Shown here: piece after piece, positions 18,195 through 27,193 of the stretch
Position numbering within the stretch: the first letter of the stretch is position 1
Layout of the letters: each line of letters starts with the position of its first letter
Origin: Bradyrhizobium jicamae
GTDB taxonomy: Bacteria; Pseudomonadota; Alphaproteobacteria; Rhizobiales; Xanthobacteraceae
Assembly: GCF_018130215.1 (NCBI RefSeq)
Contig: NZ_JAFCKQ010000005.1
Location: 62,001 to 126,000, forward strand
Direction of reading: 5' to 3'
Length of the DNA stretch: 64,000 nt
Notes under the pieces: model-generated
What the model was told of the DNA's origin: nothing
Databases searched by the model: none
The model's input: the letters and a program-made list of their open reading frames with translations, nothing else
Position numbers and translations under genes: made by a program

Positions 18195-19667
18195 GTGGCT
18201 GTGACTGACGATCAGGCGACCGCGCTGAAGCTGCGGCCCAAGCCGTCCCTTCGGCTCGGGCTGTCGGGTAAGCTTTTGCTGCTGACCATCCCGCTGGTGA
18301 TGATCGCCGGGCTCCTGATCTACGTGCCGGCGATCGCCAACTTCCGCATGAACCGGCTGAACGACAGGCTCGCCGCCGCCAACACGGCGGCGCTGGTGCT
18401 GGATGCCGCACCGTCGGGCATGGTGCCGGATTCGCTGGCGCGGCAGATCCTGACCAGCATCGGCGCCCGCGCCGTCGCCATCAAGCTCGGGCAGCAGCGC
18501 CGCCTGCTCGCCAGCGCCGACCTGCCGGCGTCGATCGACCATGACGTCGACATGCGGACCATGACGGTGTGGTCGGCCATCGTCGATGCCTTCGAGATCA
18601 TGCTGGAGCATGGCGACCAGACCATCCGCGTGGTCGGCCCCGCGCCGGGCCAGGCCCAGTTCATCGAAGTCGTGATCGACGAAAAGCCGCTGCGGCAATC
18701 GATGTACCGCTTCTCGCGCAACGTGCTGGTGGTCGCGCTCCTGATCGCCTGCCTGACCGCCTGCCTGGTCTATCTCGCGCTGCATTATCTGTTCGTGCGC
18801 CCGATGCGGCGGCTGACCGCGAGCCTGATCGGCTTCCACGAAAATCCGGAAAGTTCCGCGCGAATCATCGTGCCCAGCCAGCGCGGCGACGAGATCGGCC
18901 TCGCCGAACGCGAGCTGTCGGACATGCAGCGCGATCTGGTCTCGATGCTGCATCAGAAGAGCCGGCTCGCCGCGCTGGGGCTTGCCGTCTCCAAGATCAA
19001 TCATGATTTGCGCAATCTGCTGGCCTCCTCGCAGCTACTGTCGGACCAGCTTGCCAGCGTGCCTGATCCGCGGGTGCAGCGCTTTGCGCCGAAGCTGCTG
19101 CGGTCGCTCGAGCGGGCCATCGCCTTCTGCCAGTCGACGCTGTCCTACGGCCGTGCGCAGGAGGCGGCGCCCGACCGCCGAGTGATGCTGGTCGAGCCTG
19201 CGGTCGTCGAGGTGCGCGAATCAGCAGGGCTCGCCACCGACGCCAGCATCACCTGGATCAGTGCCATCGAGCGCGGACTCACCATCGATGCCGACCCGGA
19301 TCAGCTGTTCCGTGTGCTGCTCAACCTCGTGCGCAACGCCGTGCAGGCGCTGGAGACGCATCCTGATGTCGCGACCATGCAGATCCGCATCACCGGCCGC
19401 CGCGAGGGTACGGTTGCGATCATCGAGGTCTCCGACACCGGCCCTGGCGTGCCGTCCAAGGCGCGCGAGCATTTGTTCGAGGCTTTCCAGACCTCCGGCC
19501 GCCCCGGCGGCAGCGGGCTTGGACTTGCCATCGCCGCCGAGCTGATCCGCGCCCACGGCGGCAATATCCACCTGGTCGAGGGTACCATCGGCGCCACATT
19601 CCGGATCTCGATCCCTGATCGCCCGGTGGAACTGCTGTCGATCCGCAATGAGCGGGCGCGGGCATAA
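18195..19667 (+). CDS. Two-transmembrane sensor histidine kinase
   Basis: A 490-aa membrane histidine kinase with a GTG start (a second GTG lies two codons on). Transmembrane helix 1 is at about residues 24-48 and helix 2 at about 175-200. Between them is a periplasmic sensor of about 125 residues. A HAMP segment follows (VRPMRRLTASLIGF), then the phosphoacceptor His270 in INHDLRNLLASS and the ATPase N box LLNLVRNAVQAL, G1 VSDTGPGVP and G2 GGSGLGLAIAAELI. The H box form HDLRN differs from the common HELRTP. No response regulator is adjacent, so it is an orphan and its signal is unknown. Confidence 0.9.
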   Translation: MAVTDDQATALKLRPKPSLRLGLSGKLLLLTIPLVMIAGLLIYVPAIANFRMNRLNDRLAAANTAALVLDAAPSGMVPDSLARQILTSIGARAVAIKLGQQRRLLASADLPASIDHDVDMRTMTVWSAIVDAFEIMLEHGDQTIRVVGPAPGQAQFIEVVIDEKPLRQSMYRFSRNVLVVALLIACLTACLVYLALHYLFVRPMRRLTASLIGFHENPESSARIIVPSQRGDEIGLAERELSDMQRDLVSMLHQKSRLAALGLAVSKINHDLRNLLASSQLLSDQLASVPDPRVQRFAPKLLRSLERAIAFCQSTLSYGRAQEAAPDRRVMLVEPAVVEVRESAGLATDASITWISAIERGLTIDADPDQLFRVLLNLVRNAVQALETHPDVATMQIRITGRREGTVAIIEVSDTGPGVPSKAREHLFEAFQTSGRPGGSGLGLAIAAELIRAHGGNIHLVEGTIGATFRISIPDRPVELLSIRNERARA

Positions 19668-19937
19668 GCCCGGTCGCGTCATTTTGGGCGGCACACCCGT
19701 TAACCCCGGAATCCCTGTTTTTGCTCGAGATTCCGCCTTCGCGCCCACCCTCGCTGCGGAATGACCGAAAATCGGCCGCTTCGGGCACAGTTTTCACTTT
19801 TCCCAGCCAAATCGCCGGTCAGAACCCGCATCCCGGACCTTGCCAACCTCACCCGGAGCCTGTAGCTAGAGCGCTCTTTCGCGACGTGCCCGGGCCTTCT
19901 CGGATGCAGTCCGGGCTTCGAGCCCTGCCGCGAAGAT

Positions 19938-20014
19938 GCGCCCGTAGCTCAGCTGGATAGAGCATCAGACTACGAATCTGAGGGTCGGACGTTCGAATCG
20001 TTCCGGGCGCGCCA
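19938..20014 (+). tRNA. tRNA-Arg (anticodon ACG)
   Basis: 77-nt cloverleaf. The acceptor stem GCGCCCG (19938-19944) pairs with CGGGCGC (20004-20010). The anticodon stem TCAGA/TCTGA flanks loop CTACGAA with anticodon ACG. A GTTCGAATC T-loop is present, and the 3' CCA (20012-20014) is encoded. A34 would be deaminated to inosine so it can read CGU, CGC and CGA. Confidence 0.97.
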
Positions 20015-20067
20015 TCTAACTTATTCATATGTCATTGATTTCCAGAGCGGCCCAATGTGCGGCCGGT

Positions 20068-20976
20068 CTAGGAGGCGGCACGTCCGTTCTGGGCTCGAAA
20101 CTGCGCCGGCGTAACGCCCACAGCCTTCCGAAAGGCTCTGGTGAAGTTCGCTTGCGACGAGAAACCCGCGGCCAGTGCGATCTCGGCAATCTGATTGTCT
20201 TCGCTGAGCAGGCGCATTTTCGCGAGGGCGAGGCGTTGAAGGCTGACAAACTCGTGGGGCGGGGATCCGGTGGCGAGCCGGAAACTGCGAGCGAAGTGGG
20301 CGGCGCTCATGCAGGCGACCGACGCCATTTGGGTCACGGTGAGTTCGGCATCGAGGTTTTTGCGGACGAATTCCACCACTCGCGCCAGCCGACGCGCGTC
20401 CAGCGGCTTTTCCGTGCTTCGCGTTGCATGCCGGCGAATGTCGGCAGCCGAATATTTGTGGACGAGGTGTGCTGAAAGAGCGATTCCGAGCGCCTCCGTC
20501 AGAAGGCGTCCGGACGAGCTTTCGTGATTCAACTCGTGAAGGATCTGACCAGCGATCTGGTTGATGAATGCGTCCTGCGCGATGGCTTCGTAGCGCAACT
20601 CCACCCACTTGGGATCAATATCGAGGTCGCGCAGCATCGTCTCCTCGAACGGTTGGCCGGGGAGGAAGATGTGCAGAACGTCCTGAAGCGGCTCGGCAAC
20701 GTTGATGAATTCTTCAGTGATGCCGGAAGGGCATAGCCATACGGTCCCAGGCTGGCCATGCGTCACCTGACGCATGCCGCTGCCGATACGGTCAACCAGA
20801 CTATGCCCGTTCAGCAGGATGGCAACCTCGGTATCGCGCGGCGTTAGCGAAGGCAGCTCACCGGCCGCGTGGGTCCAGCGTTCGACCAGGAGGCTCGACC
20901 AGCGGCGTTCGCGCGAGGTCTGAAGCATTTTTCCGGTGACGTACTTGTCGACCGAGTGTCCGAGGACCTGGCCCAT
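20068..20976 (-). CDS. AraC family transcriptional regulator
   Basis: A 302-aa protein. The C-terminal 100 residues contain the two AraC helix-turn-helix motifs: LTVTQMASVACMSAAHFARSF, and QIAEIALAAGFSSQANFTRAF followed by GVTPAQFR. The N-terminal about 190 residues are a putative cupin-type sensing domain (LNGHSLVDR, PGTVWLCPSGITEEF). It is divergently transcribed from the molybdopterin oxidoreductase at 21197, with a 220-bp shared intergenic region, so it is the best candidate regulator of that cluster. The effector is unknown. Confidence 0.88.
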   Translation of the reverse strand: MGQVLGHSVDKYVTGKMLQTSRERRWSSLLVERWTHAAGELPSLTPRDTEVAILLNGHSLVDRIGSGMRQVTHGQPGTVWLCPSGITEEFINVAEPLQDVLHIFLPGQPFEETMLRDLDIDPKWVELRYEAIAQDAFINQIAGQILHELNHESSSGRLLTEALGIALSAHLVHKYSAADIRRHATRSTEKPLDARRLARVVEFVRKNLDAELTVTQMASVACMSAAHFARSFRLATGSPPHEFVSLQRLALAKMRLLSEDNQIAEIALAAGFSSQANFTRAFRKAVGVTPAQFRAQNGRAAS

Positions 20977-21196
20977 GACGCCCTCCTCTCGATTGCAAGA
21001 AAGCGACGGCTCACGCCTGAGACGCCAGTCAGGTCAAGCAACACCCATGCCAAGTATCAGGAGGGACGGGTGAACCGTCAAGCCTGCTGATGTTCGCAGA
21101 CCAGGAACAACGTTCCGCAGTTCTGGATAATTCCAACCACCGGGATGCTTGGCAGTATGCACCGAGGTTGTCCGTAAGACACCGAGGAGAGTGCAT
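20977..21196. promoter_or_regulatory. Divergent promoter region with a candidate operator dyad
   Basis: 220 bp between the araC-type gene and the molybdoenzyme gene. It contains the dyad GGAAC-AAC-GTTCC at 21104-21116. Two related tracts flank it, GTTCGCAGACCAG (21092 on) and GTTCCGCAGTTCTGG (21112 on), which could be tandem regulator sites. An AGGAGAG-like Shine-Dalgarno precedes the ATG at 21197. Binding by the adjacent AraC protein is inferred only. Confidence 0.35.
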
Positions 21197-23323
21197 ATGG
21201 CCCAAACCACCGTTGTCGGCGCATGCCCGCACGACTGTCCCGATACGTGTTCGATTCTCACGACCGTCGAGGACGGAAGAGCCATCGCCGTTCGCGGCAA
21301 CCCCGATCACCCCTTCACCAGGGGCAGGCTTTGTGTGAAGGTGAACAACTATGAAGAGCGGGTCTATAGCGATCGGCGCGTGCTCCATCCGTTGAAGCGC
21401 GTCGGTCCGAAAGGAAGCGGCAGCTTCAGCCGCATCTCGTGGGATGAAGCCATCGGGGAGATCGCGGCGCGCTGGAAGGCGATCATTGCCGAGAGCGGTG
21501 CCGAAGCGATCCTGCCCTACAGCTATCTGGGTACGCAGGGCATCATCAACGGCCTCAATGTGGGCGATCCGCTGTTCAACAAGCTCGGCGCGTCGGTGTC
21601 CGAGCGCACCTTCTGCGATTCTGCTTCGTGCACAGCCTATATGATGACGATTGGGCACACGCCGGGTGTTGATCCGGAGAGCTTCGTTCATTCCAAGTAC
21701 ATCATTCTCTGGGCCTGCAATACGCTGAGCACCAACTCGCATCACTGGCCGTTTATCGAGAAGGCGAAGAAGAACGGCGCGAAGCTCATCGTGATCGATC
21801 CGGTGCGAACGCGCACGGCGGCCTTGGCCGACTGGCATCTCCAAATCCGCCCGGGGACCGATTGCGCGCTGGCGCTGGCCATGATCCACGTTGTCATCAA
21901 GGAAAACCTGATCGATCGCGACTACATCGACAAGTACACGATCGGATTCGACGAGCTCGCGGCGCGTGCCGAATCCTGTACGCCGGAGTTCGCCTCGCGC
22001 GAGACAGGCATTTCGGTCGAGGATATCGTCAAGCTCGCGCGCGAATATGCGACGACGCCGCCGGCGGTGGTTCGCATCGGCGTCGCTGTCGAGCGCCATG
22101 CCGGGGGCGGGCAGACGGTTCGCGCCATTGCCTGTCTCCCCGCGTTGATCGGTGCGTGGAAACATGTCGGGGGCGGTCTCCTGCAGCTCCCGATCTGGGC
22201 ATTTCCGGTCAATTGGCCGACCTTGATGCGCCCTGACCTGCAGCCAGCCAAAATGCGTGTGATCAACACCTGGCGCCTCGGCGCGGCGTTGACGGGCGAC
22301 CTGCCCGATGGCCCGCCAATCAGGTCTCTCTTCGTCTACAACGCCAATCCGATGGCGATGGTCACCGAGCAGGACAAGCTCGAGCGAGGACTCGCGCGCG
22401 AGGACCTGTTCACGGTTGTCAGCGAGCACTTCCTGACCGACACCGCGAAATATGCCGATATCGTCCTGCCCGCGACGACCCAGCTCGAGCAGAAGGACAT
22501 CATGTTCTCCTGGGGGCACCTCTATCTGTCCTACAACAATCCAGCCATTGCGCCGCTCGGCGAGGCGGTGCCGAACACGGAACTGTTCCGGCGCCTCGCC
22601 GCCGCCATGGATATCGATGATCCCTTCTTCTTCCGGTCCGACGACGAGATGATCGAGGCGTCGATGGACTGGGCCAATCCCGCATTGGAAGGGATCACCC
22701 TGGATCAGGTGAAGAAGACGGGATTTGCCAGGCTATCGTTGCAGCATCCGGACGACTGGGCGCCGCATCGGGAGGGCAATTTTCCAACGCCTTCAGGGAA
22801 ATGCGAGTTCAAGTCGAGCATTGCTGAAGGCGGCAACTTCGTCGTGCCGCTGTTTCGGCAGGGCTATGGCGCCGACCAGGCGGGCGATCCCGTCGATCCT
22901 TTGCCGCACTATATCGCACCGAACGAGAATCCGGCGACGGCTCCGGCGAAGGCTGAACGCTATCCGCTGAGCCTGATTTCTCCAAAGAGCCACGCGTTCC
23001 TGAATTCGAACTACGGCAATCTGCCTGCTCAGCAGGTTCTGGCCGGCGAACAGCAAATGGTCATTCTGCATCCCGCGGACGCCGCATCGCGTGGCATTGC
23101 GGCCGGTACGCCGATCCTCGTCTTCAATGAGCGTGGCTCGTTCGAGGCATTCGCAACACTGTCGCCCGACGTCATGCCGGGAGTGGTGGTCGCGCCGGCC
23201 CGTTATTGGCACCGGTCGAACCGCAAGGGTGCAACGGTCCATGCGGTGACGTCGCCTGCCTACGCTGATCTCGGTCGCGCGCCGACATTCTCCGACGTCC
23301 TGGTTCAGGTCGCGACCGCCTGA
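21197..23323 (+). CDS. Molybdopterin-dependent oxidoreductase (DMSO reductase family)
   Basis: A 708-aa catalytic subunit of the DMSO-reductase superfamily. The N-terminal iron-sulfur motif is C-x3-C-x3-C (Cys10, 14, 18) with a fourth Cys at 46 in TRGRLCVKV, which should bind a [4Fe-4S] cluster. Mo-bis-MGD domains follow (WDEAIGEIAARW, NTLSTNSHHWPF, VIDPVRTRTA, then NANPMAMVTEQDKL and a C-terminal MGD-binding domain). There is no Tat or Sec signal, so it is probably cytoplasmic. The substrate is unknown. The next genes are a ferredoxin, an NADPH-ferredoxin reductase and moaA, suggesting an NADPH-driven reductase or an NADP-linked dehydrogenase. The start is chosen at MAQTTVVGACPHDC. A 16-residue upstream extension is unlikely. 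Confidence 0.9.
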   Translation: MAQTTVVGACPHDCPDTCSILTTVEDGRAIAVRGNPDHPFTRGRLCVKVNNYEERVYSDRRVLHPLKRVGPKGSGSFSRISWDEAIGEIAARWKAIIAESGAEAILPYSYLGTQGIINGLNVGDPLFNKLGASVSERTFCDSASCTAYMMTIGHTPGVDPESFVHSKYIILWACNTLSTNSHHWPFIEKAKKNGAKLIVIDPVRTRTAALADWHLQIRPGTDCALALAMIHVVIKENLIDRDYIDKYTIGFDELAARAESCTPEFASRETGISVEDIVKLAREYATTPPAVVRIGVAVERHAGGGQTVRAIACLPALIGAWKHVGGGLLQLPIWAFPVNWPTLMRPDLQPAKMRVINTWRLGAALTGDLPDGPPIRSLFVYNANPMAMVTEQDKLERGLAREDLFTVVSEHFLTDTAKYADIVLPATTQLEQKDIMFSWGHLYLSYNNPAIAPLGEAVPNTELFRRLAAAMDIDDPFFFRSDDEMIEASMDWANPALEGITLDQVKKTGFARLSLQHPDDWAPHREGNFPTPSGKCEFKSSIAEGGNFVVPLFRQGYGADQAGDPVDPLPHYIAPNENPATAPAKAERYPLSLISPKSHAFLNSNYGNLPAQQVLAGEQQMVILHPADAASRGIAAGTPILVFNERGSFEAFATLSPDVMPGVVVAPARYWHRSNRKGATVHAVTSPAYADLGRAPTFSDVLVQVATA

Positions 23324-23378
23324 TCGAATATCCCGGCTCGCGAACGGCCGTGTGTTGGCTCCAACGAGAGGAGAGACA

Positions 23379-23684
23379 ATGCCCTATGTCGTGACGGATC
23401 TCTGCAGCGGCTGCCGCTATACCGAGTGCGTCAGCGTCTGTCCCGTCGAATGTTTCCACATCGATGATACGATGACGTACATCGATCCGACCAATTGCAT
23501 CGATTGCGGCGGCTGCGTGCCGGTCTGTCCCGTCGGGGCGATCAAGGCCGCGCACAAGCTGCCGCCGGACAAGGTGGAGTGGATTGAAATCAATCGTCGC
23601 AGGGCTGCCGAGACGCCCGTCGCCATGGGGAAGCTTCCGCCGCTCCCGGGTGCCGACGAGCGCAAAGCGATGATCCTGCGATGA
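23379..23684 (+). CDS. 7Fe/8Fe ferredoxin (FdxA-like)
   Basis: A 101-aa electron carrier with two iron-sulfur cluster motifs. The first has Cys9, 12, 17, 21 and 25 (CSGCRYTECVSVCPVEC), which resembles the 3Fe-4S/4Fe-4S arrangement of FdxA. The second is Cys40, 43, 46 and 50 (CIDCGGCVPVCP). The C-terminal about 45 residues form a charged tail. A good Shine-Dalgarno (GAGGAGAG) precedes the ATG. The stop overlaps the next gene start by ATGA, so it is coupled to the FAD reductase that probably reduces or oxidises it. It likely carries electrons to or from the molybdoenzyme. Confidence 0.92.
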   Translation: MPYVVTDLCSGCRYTECVSVCPVECFHIDDTMTYIDPTNCIDCGGCVPVCPVGAIKAAHKLPPDKVEWIEINRRRAAETPVAMGKLPPLPGADERKAMILR

Positions 23685-25036
23685 TTGCGGCGGCGTCCAC
23701 GCCCCGGCTCGCGGCAGGTCGCTATCGAATCGCGATCGTAGGTGGAGGACCGAGCGGCTTCTATGCCGCGGAAGCTTTGCTGCGGTCGGGGCAATCCGTC
23801 GACGTCGACATGTACGAGCGCTTGCCGGTGCCGTATGGCTTGGTCCGCTTTGGCGTTGCACCGGACCATCCGAAGCTCAAGCAGGTGACCCGTGTCTTCG
23901 ACCGCATCGCGGAGCTGCCGGGCTTCCGGTTCTTCGGCGCTGTCGAGATCGACCGGGACGTCTCGGTGGCCGCGCTGCGATCCTGCTACCATGCGGTCAT
24001 CCTGGCCACCGGAGCTGCTGTCGGCCGGCCGGTGGATGTGCCCGGCGAACGACTTCCGGGCAGTCATCAAGCCGGCGATTTTGTCGCCTGGTACAATGGT
24101 CACCCTGATTTCAGGCATCTCCGGTTCGACCTTGCTGCGGAGCATGCTGTCATCATCGGACACGGCAACGTCGCGCTGGACGTCGCGAGAATCCTCGCGA
24201 AGACTCCGGAGGAGCTGCGTCACACCGATATCGCCGCGCATGCACTGGAAGCATTGGCGGCCAGTCGCGTTCGCGAGATTTACCTGGTCGGACGGGGCGG
24301 ACCCGGTCGGACGCGCTTTGCCGCAAAGGAGCTCCAGGAGTTTGCGGAGCTCGCCGATTGCGATCCGGTGGTTGAGTTCGGCGACCGTCCGGAACTCGCT
24401 GCAAGCCCTGGTGCGGATAGCGAGGCGGAAGCTGCTCTTAAGGTGCTCCGCGAATTCTCGACACGCCCCGTGGCGAAGCAGCGGCGCTGCGTATTCCTGT
24501 TCGGACTCACTCCGTTTGGCATCGAAGGAGACGGCCGCGTCCGGCGAATGTTGTTCAGTCCGTCCCAGGAACAGGTACGGTCGGCGGGCCGGGGATACGT
24601 TGCTCTCGATTGTGGCCTGGTATTCTCCAGCATCGGTCGCCGCGCAGCGCCGATCAGCGGCATTCCCTACGACGAAGCGAGGGGGGTTCACGCAAATATC
24701 GGCGGCCGGCTTACCAGCGGCGGCAGCGTGCTACCCGGCCTGTATGTGTGCGGCTGGGGCAAGCGCGGCCCGCAAGGGACAATCGGCACCAACCGCGCCT
24801 GTAGCGTTGAAACCGTGGCGAACGTCCTGGCCGATCTGCCGCACTTCGATGCGCCACCGAGTCATCCTGATCACCTGTTCGCAGCAACATCGATCCGGCG
24901 TTATGTCGATTATCCGGCCTGGGGACGCATCGACGCGGAAGAGGTTGCGCGCGGCGGCGCGATAGGTAAGCCGCGAGAGAAACTCGTCGCCGTGGAGGAG
25001 ATGTTTGCGGCAGCCGGTGGAGGCGTTGCATGTTGA
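23681..25036 (+). CDS. NADPH-ferredoxin reductase, adrenodoxin reductase/FprA type
   Basis: A 451-aa flavoprotein. The FAD-binding dinucleotide motif [18 protein letters not shown] is at the N-terminus, followed by the family signature [20 protein letters not shown]. The NADP-binding region is [16 protein letters not shown], and the C-terminal FAD-contact segment is [17 protein letters not shown]. These are adrenodoxin-reductase/FprA hallmarks. It overlaps both the ferredoxin (ATGA) and moaA (7 bp), so the three are translationally coupled. The role inferred is electron transfer between NADP(H) and the adjacent ferredoxin for the molybdoenzyme. Confidence 0.92.
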   Translation: MIAAASTPRLAAGRYRIAIVGGGPSGFYAAEALLRSGQSVDVDMYERLPVPYGLVRFGVAPDHPKLKQVTRVFDRIAELPGFRFFGAVEIDRDVSVAALRSCYHAVILATGAAVGRPVDVPGERLPGSHQAGDFVAWYNGHPDFRHLRFDLAAEHAVIIGHGNVALDVARILAKTPEELRHTDIAAHALEALAASRVREIYLVGRGGPGRTRFAAKELQEFAELADCDPVVEFGDRPELAASPGADSEAEAALKVLREFSTRPVAKQRRCVFLFGLTPFGIEGDGRVRRMLFSPSQEQVRSAGRGYVALDCGLVFSSIGRRAAPISGIPYDEARGVHANIGGRLTSGGSVLPGLYVCGWGKRGPQGTIGTNRACSVETVANVLADLPHFDAPPSHPDHLFAATSIRRYVDYPAWGRIDAEEVARGGAIGKPREKLVAVEEMFAAAGGGVAC

Positions 25037-26079
25037 GCGATGAAGGCCAGGCCAGCTCGTATCTCGGCTTACAGGGCGGCTCTTGCGGATTGATCGACCT
25101 GTTTGGCCGGTACGTCAGATATTTGCGCCTCTCGGTTACGGATCGCTGCGACCTGCGCTGCGTCTACTGCATGTCGGAGCACATGGCGTTCATGCCAAGG
25201 AGGGATCTGCTGTCGTTGGAGGAGCTCAATCGGCTTGCGCTCGCATTCATCCGCCGAGGTGTCACCAAGCTTCGCATCACCGGCGGCGAGCCCCTGGTGC
25301 GCAAGGATGTCATGAAGCTGTTCGCCGCTCTGGGGACCGAGCTTGGTGCAGGGCGATTGCGCGAACTGACGCTCACGACCAACGGCACTCGCCTTGCGAA
25401 CTTCGCACGCGAGCTGGCAAGCTACGGCGTAAGACGCGTCAATGTCTCGCTCGATACGCTCGATCCCGATCGTTATCGGGCGCTGACCCGCGGCGGCGCG
25501 CTTGCGAATGTGCTCGAGGGGATCGATGCCGCCCGCTCGGCCGGGCTTGCGGTGAAGATCAATGCCGTGGCTTTGCGCGGCAGCACCGACGCGGAGATCG
25601 ACGGCTTGATTCATTTCGCCCACGATCGGGAGATGACGTTGACATTCATCGAGACCATGCCGCTCGGCGATGTCGGCGTGGATCGTGTCGATCAGTATTT
25701 TCCACTGGATCGGCTACGCGAACTCATCGAAAGCCGGTGGTCGCTGAGCGATCTTCCACTTCGGACGGGAGGTCCGGCCCGTTATGTGCGCGTCGCCGAG
25801 ACTGGGGGCGTGATCGGCTTCATTACGCCGCTCACGCATAATTTCTGCGAGGATTGCAATCGGGTCCGGATCACGGCGTCAGGGATTCTCCACACCTGTC
25901 TAGGGCAAGAGGATGCGGTCGACCTCAGGGCCGTGATGCGTCGATCGCAGGACGATGCAGACCTGATGCATACGATCGATCGTGCGATCCGTGGCAAGCC
26001 GCGGGGACATGATTTCGTGATCGACCGAAGCGGCGCCCTGCCGGCGCTTTCGCGCCACATGTCGGCGACCGGAGGATAG
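25030..26079 (+). CDS. moaA: GTP 3',8-cyclase MoaA
   Basis: Radical-SAM enzyme for the first step of molybdenum cofactor synthesis. The 349-aa protein has the SAM-cluster motif CDLRCVYC (Cys40, 44, 47), [10 protein letters not shown], and the C-terminal second cluster cysteines in [19 protein letters not shown]. The terminal GG matches the conserved MoaA C-terminal glycines, which take part in GTP cyclisation in known MoaA proteins. It overlaps the reductase gene by 7 bp. No other moa genes are here, so this copy is dedicated to the operon or is a second copy. Confidence 0.94.
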   Translation: MLSDEGQASSYLGLQGGSCGLIDLFGRYVRYLRLSVTDRCDLRCVYCMSEHMAFMPRRDLLSLEELNRLALAFIRRGVTKLRITGGEPLVRKDVMKLFAALGTELGAGRLRELTLTTNGTRLANFARELASYGVRRVNVSLDTLDPDRYRALTRGGALANVLEGIDAARSAGLAVKINAVALRGSTDAEIDGLIHFAHDREMTLTFIETMPLGDVGVDRVDQYFPLDRLRELIESRWSLSDLPLRTGGPARYVRVAETGGVIGFITPLTHNFCEDCNRVRITASGILHTCLGQEDAVDLRAVMRRSQDDADLMHTIDRAIRGKPRGHDFVIDRSGALPALSRHMSATGG

Positions 26080-26113
26080 CGTCGGCCGACTTGGTCTACG
26101 GGAGGTGGATCTG

Positions 26114-27070
26114 ATGAAGATCTGGAACACCGAAGATCTGCCCGACCGTGAACAGTTCGCCTATTGGCGCGAGGTCCTCTGCGAGGCGTTCGTCACGCTG
26201 AGACCTGAAAGGCCGCGAGAGAGTAACTTCGACCGCTTTCCCAGCCGTGTCACGGCTCACCCGCTTTCGTCGATCAACGTGACGACGGTTCAATCAAGAG
26301 CACACCATGTCATCAGGGGCGATGCGGAAATAAGGAAATCACCGCGAGAGGTTTATTTTCTCAATCTGCAATTGGCCGGCCGATGTCGCTACGACACGGA
26401 AGGCCGGGAAACCATTGTCGGCCCGAATCAATTCGCCATCGTCGATTCAACCCGGCCATACCATCTGGATTTCCTGGACGACTGGCACGTCTTTTCATTC
26501 CGAATTCCGCGGCACATATTGCGGCCGTTGCTGCAGGCGCCCGACTGTTCGACAGGTGTATGCGTCTCCGGTCATCATGCGTTGGGTGAGATAACGATCG
26601 CCTTCCTGAGGTCCATTGCCACGCGACTGGGCGACCTGCCGCCGGAGGCAATGGAGCCGCTTGCCGGCGATCTGGTCAATCTGGCGGCGCTGTCGCTCGG
26701 CGCCACGGAAGAGACGAAAATGGGGCAGCGCGGCTCGTCGCGTCGAGGACTGCACGCCGCCATTTTGACGTTCATCGAAACGAACCTTGCTGACCCGCTT
26801 CTGTCGGCATCGAACGTTGCCGCGCATTTCGGAATTTCCATTCGGTACGTGCATCGGGTCTTTGAGGAAATGGACAAAACGTTTGGACAAGCCGTGCTTG
26901 AGCGCAGGCTGCTCCGGTGCGCGAGAGACCTTGATGCATCAGCCCACATGCGGATCTCCGATGTCGCCTTCCGCTGGGGCTTTGGTGACATTTCCCATTT
27001 CAACCGGAGCTTCCGTCAGCGCTTTGGCCTTGCTCCCCGGGAGTACCGGGCTCGGCAACGACCGGCGTAG
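26114..27070 (+). CDS. AraC family transcriptional regulator with AraC-like ligand-binding domain
   Basis: A 318-aa regulator. The N-terminus (LPDREQFAYWREVLCEAF) and the strand FLNLQLAGRCRY ... GPNQFAIVDSTRPYHLDF fit the AraC-binding-domain-like group. The C-terminal HTH pair is LLSASNVAAHFGISIRYVHRVF, and MRISDVAFRWGFGDISHFNRSF followed by FGLAPREYR. The start at 26114 is preferred because GGAGGT (26101-26106) is 7 bp upstream; the GTG at 26105 falls inside that Shine-Dalgarno. It lies 34 bp after moaA on the same strand and 124 bp before a flavoenzyme gene. Confidence 0.88.
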   Translation: MKIWNTEDLPDREQFAYWREVLCEAFVTLRPERPRESNFDRFPSRVTAHPLSSINVTTVQSRAHHVIRGDAEIRKSPREVYFLNLQLAGRCRYDTEGRETIVGPNQFAIVDSTRPYHLDFLDDWHVFSFRIPRHILRPLLQAPDCSTGVCVSGHHALGEITIAFLRSIATRLGDLPPEAMEPLAGDLVNLAALSLGATEETKMGQRGSSRRGLHAAILTFIETNLADPLLSASNVAAHFGISIRYVHRVFEEMDKTFGQAVLERRLLRCARDLDASAHMRISDVAFRWGFGDISHFNRSFRQRFGLAPREYRARQRPA

Positions 27071-27071
27071 C

Positions 27072-27094
27072 GTTCGGCGTCTCACCCGCCGAAC
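27072..27094 (+). terminator. Hairpin immediately after the araC-type gene
   Basis: Perfect 8-bp stem GTTCGGCG/CGCCGAAC with a 7-nt loop, starting 2 nt after the araC-type stop codon. No T tract follows, so it may be a weak or factor-dependent terminator separating this regulator from the flavoenzyme gene. Confidence 0.4.
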
Positions 27095-27193
27095 AGTACG
27101 TTCCAGGCCAACTATTCTGTCACTCCTCGCCAAGAGCGGGGTGCCGCGCGACCTTACAGTGAGGTTGTCGTCATTCTGCGGGGAGAGGCCGTC

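Noticed and set aside
20977..21196. Molybdenum cofactor riboswitch upstream of the molybdoenzyme
   Set aside because: I could not find a conserved multi-stem structure. Only a short operator-like dyad is visible.
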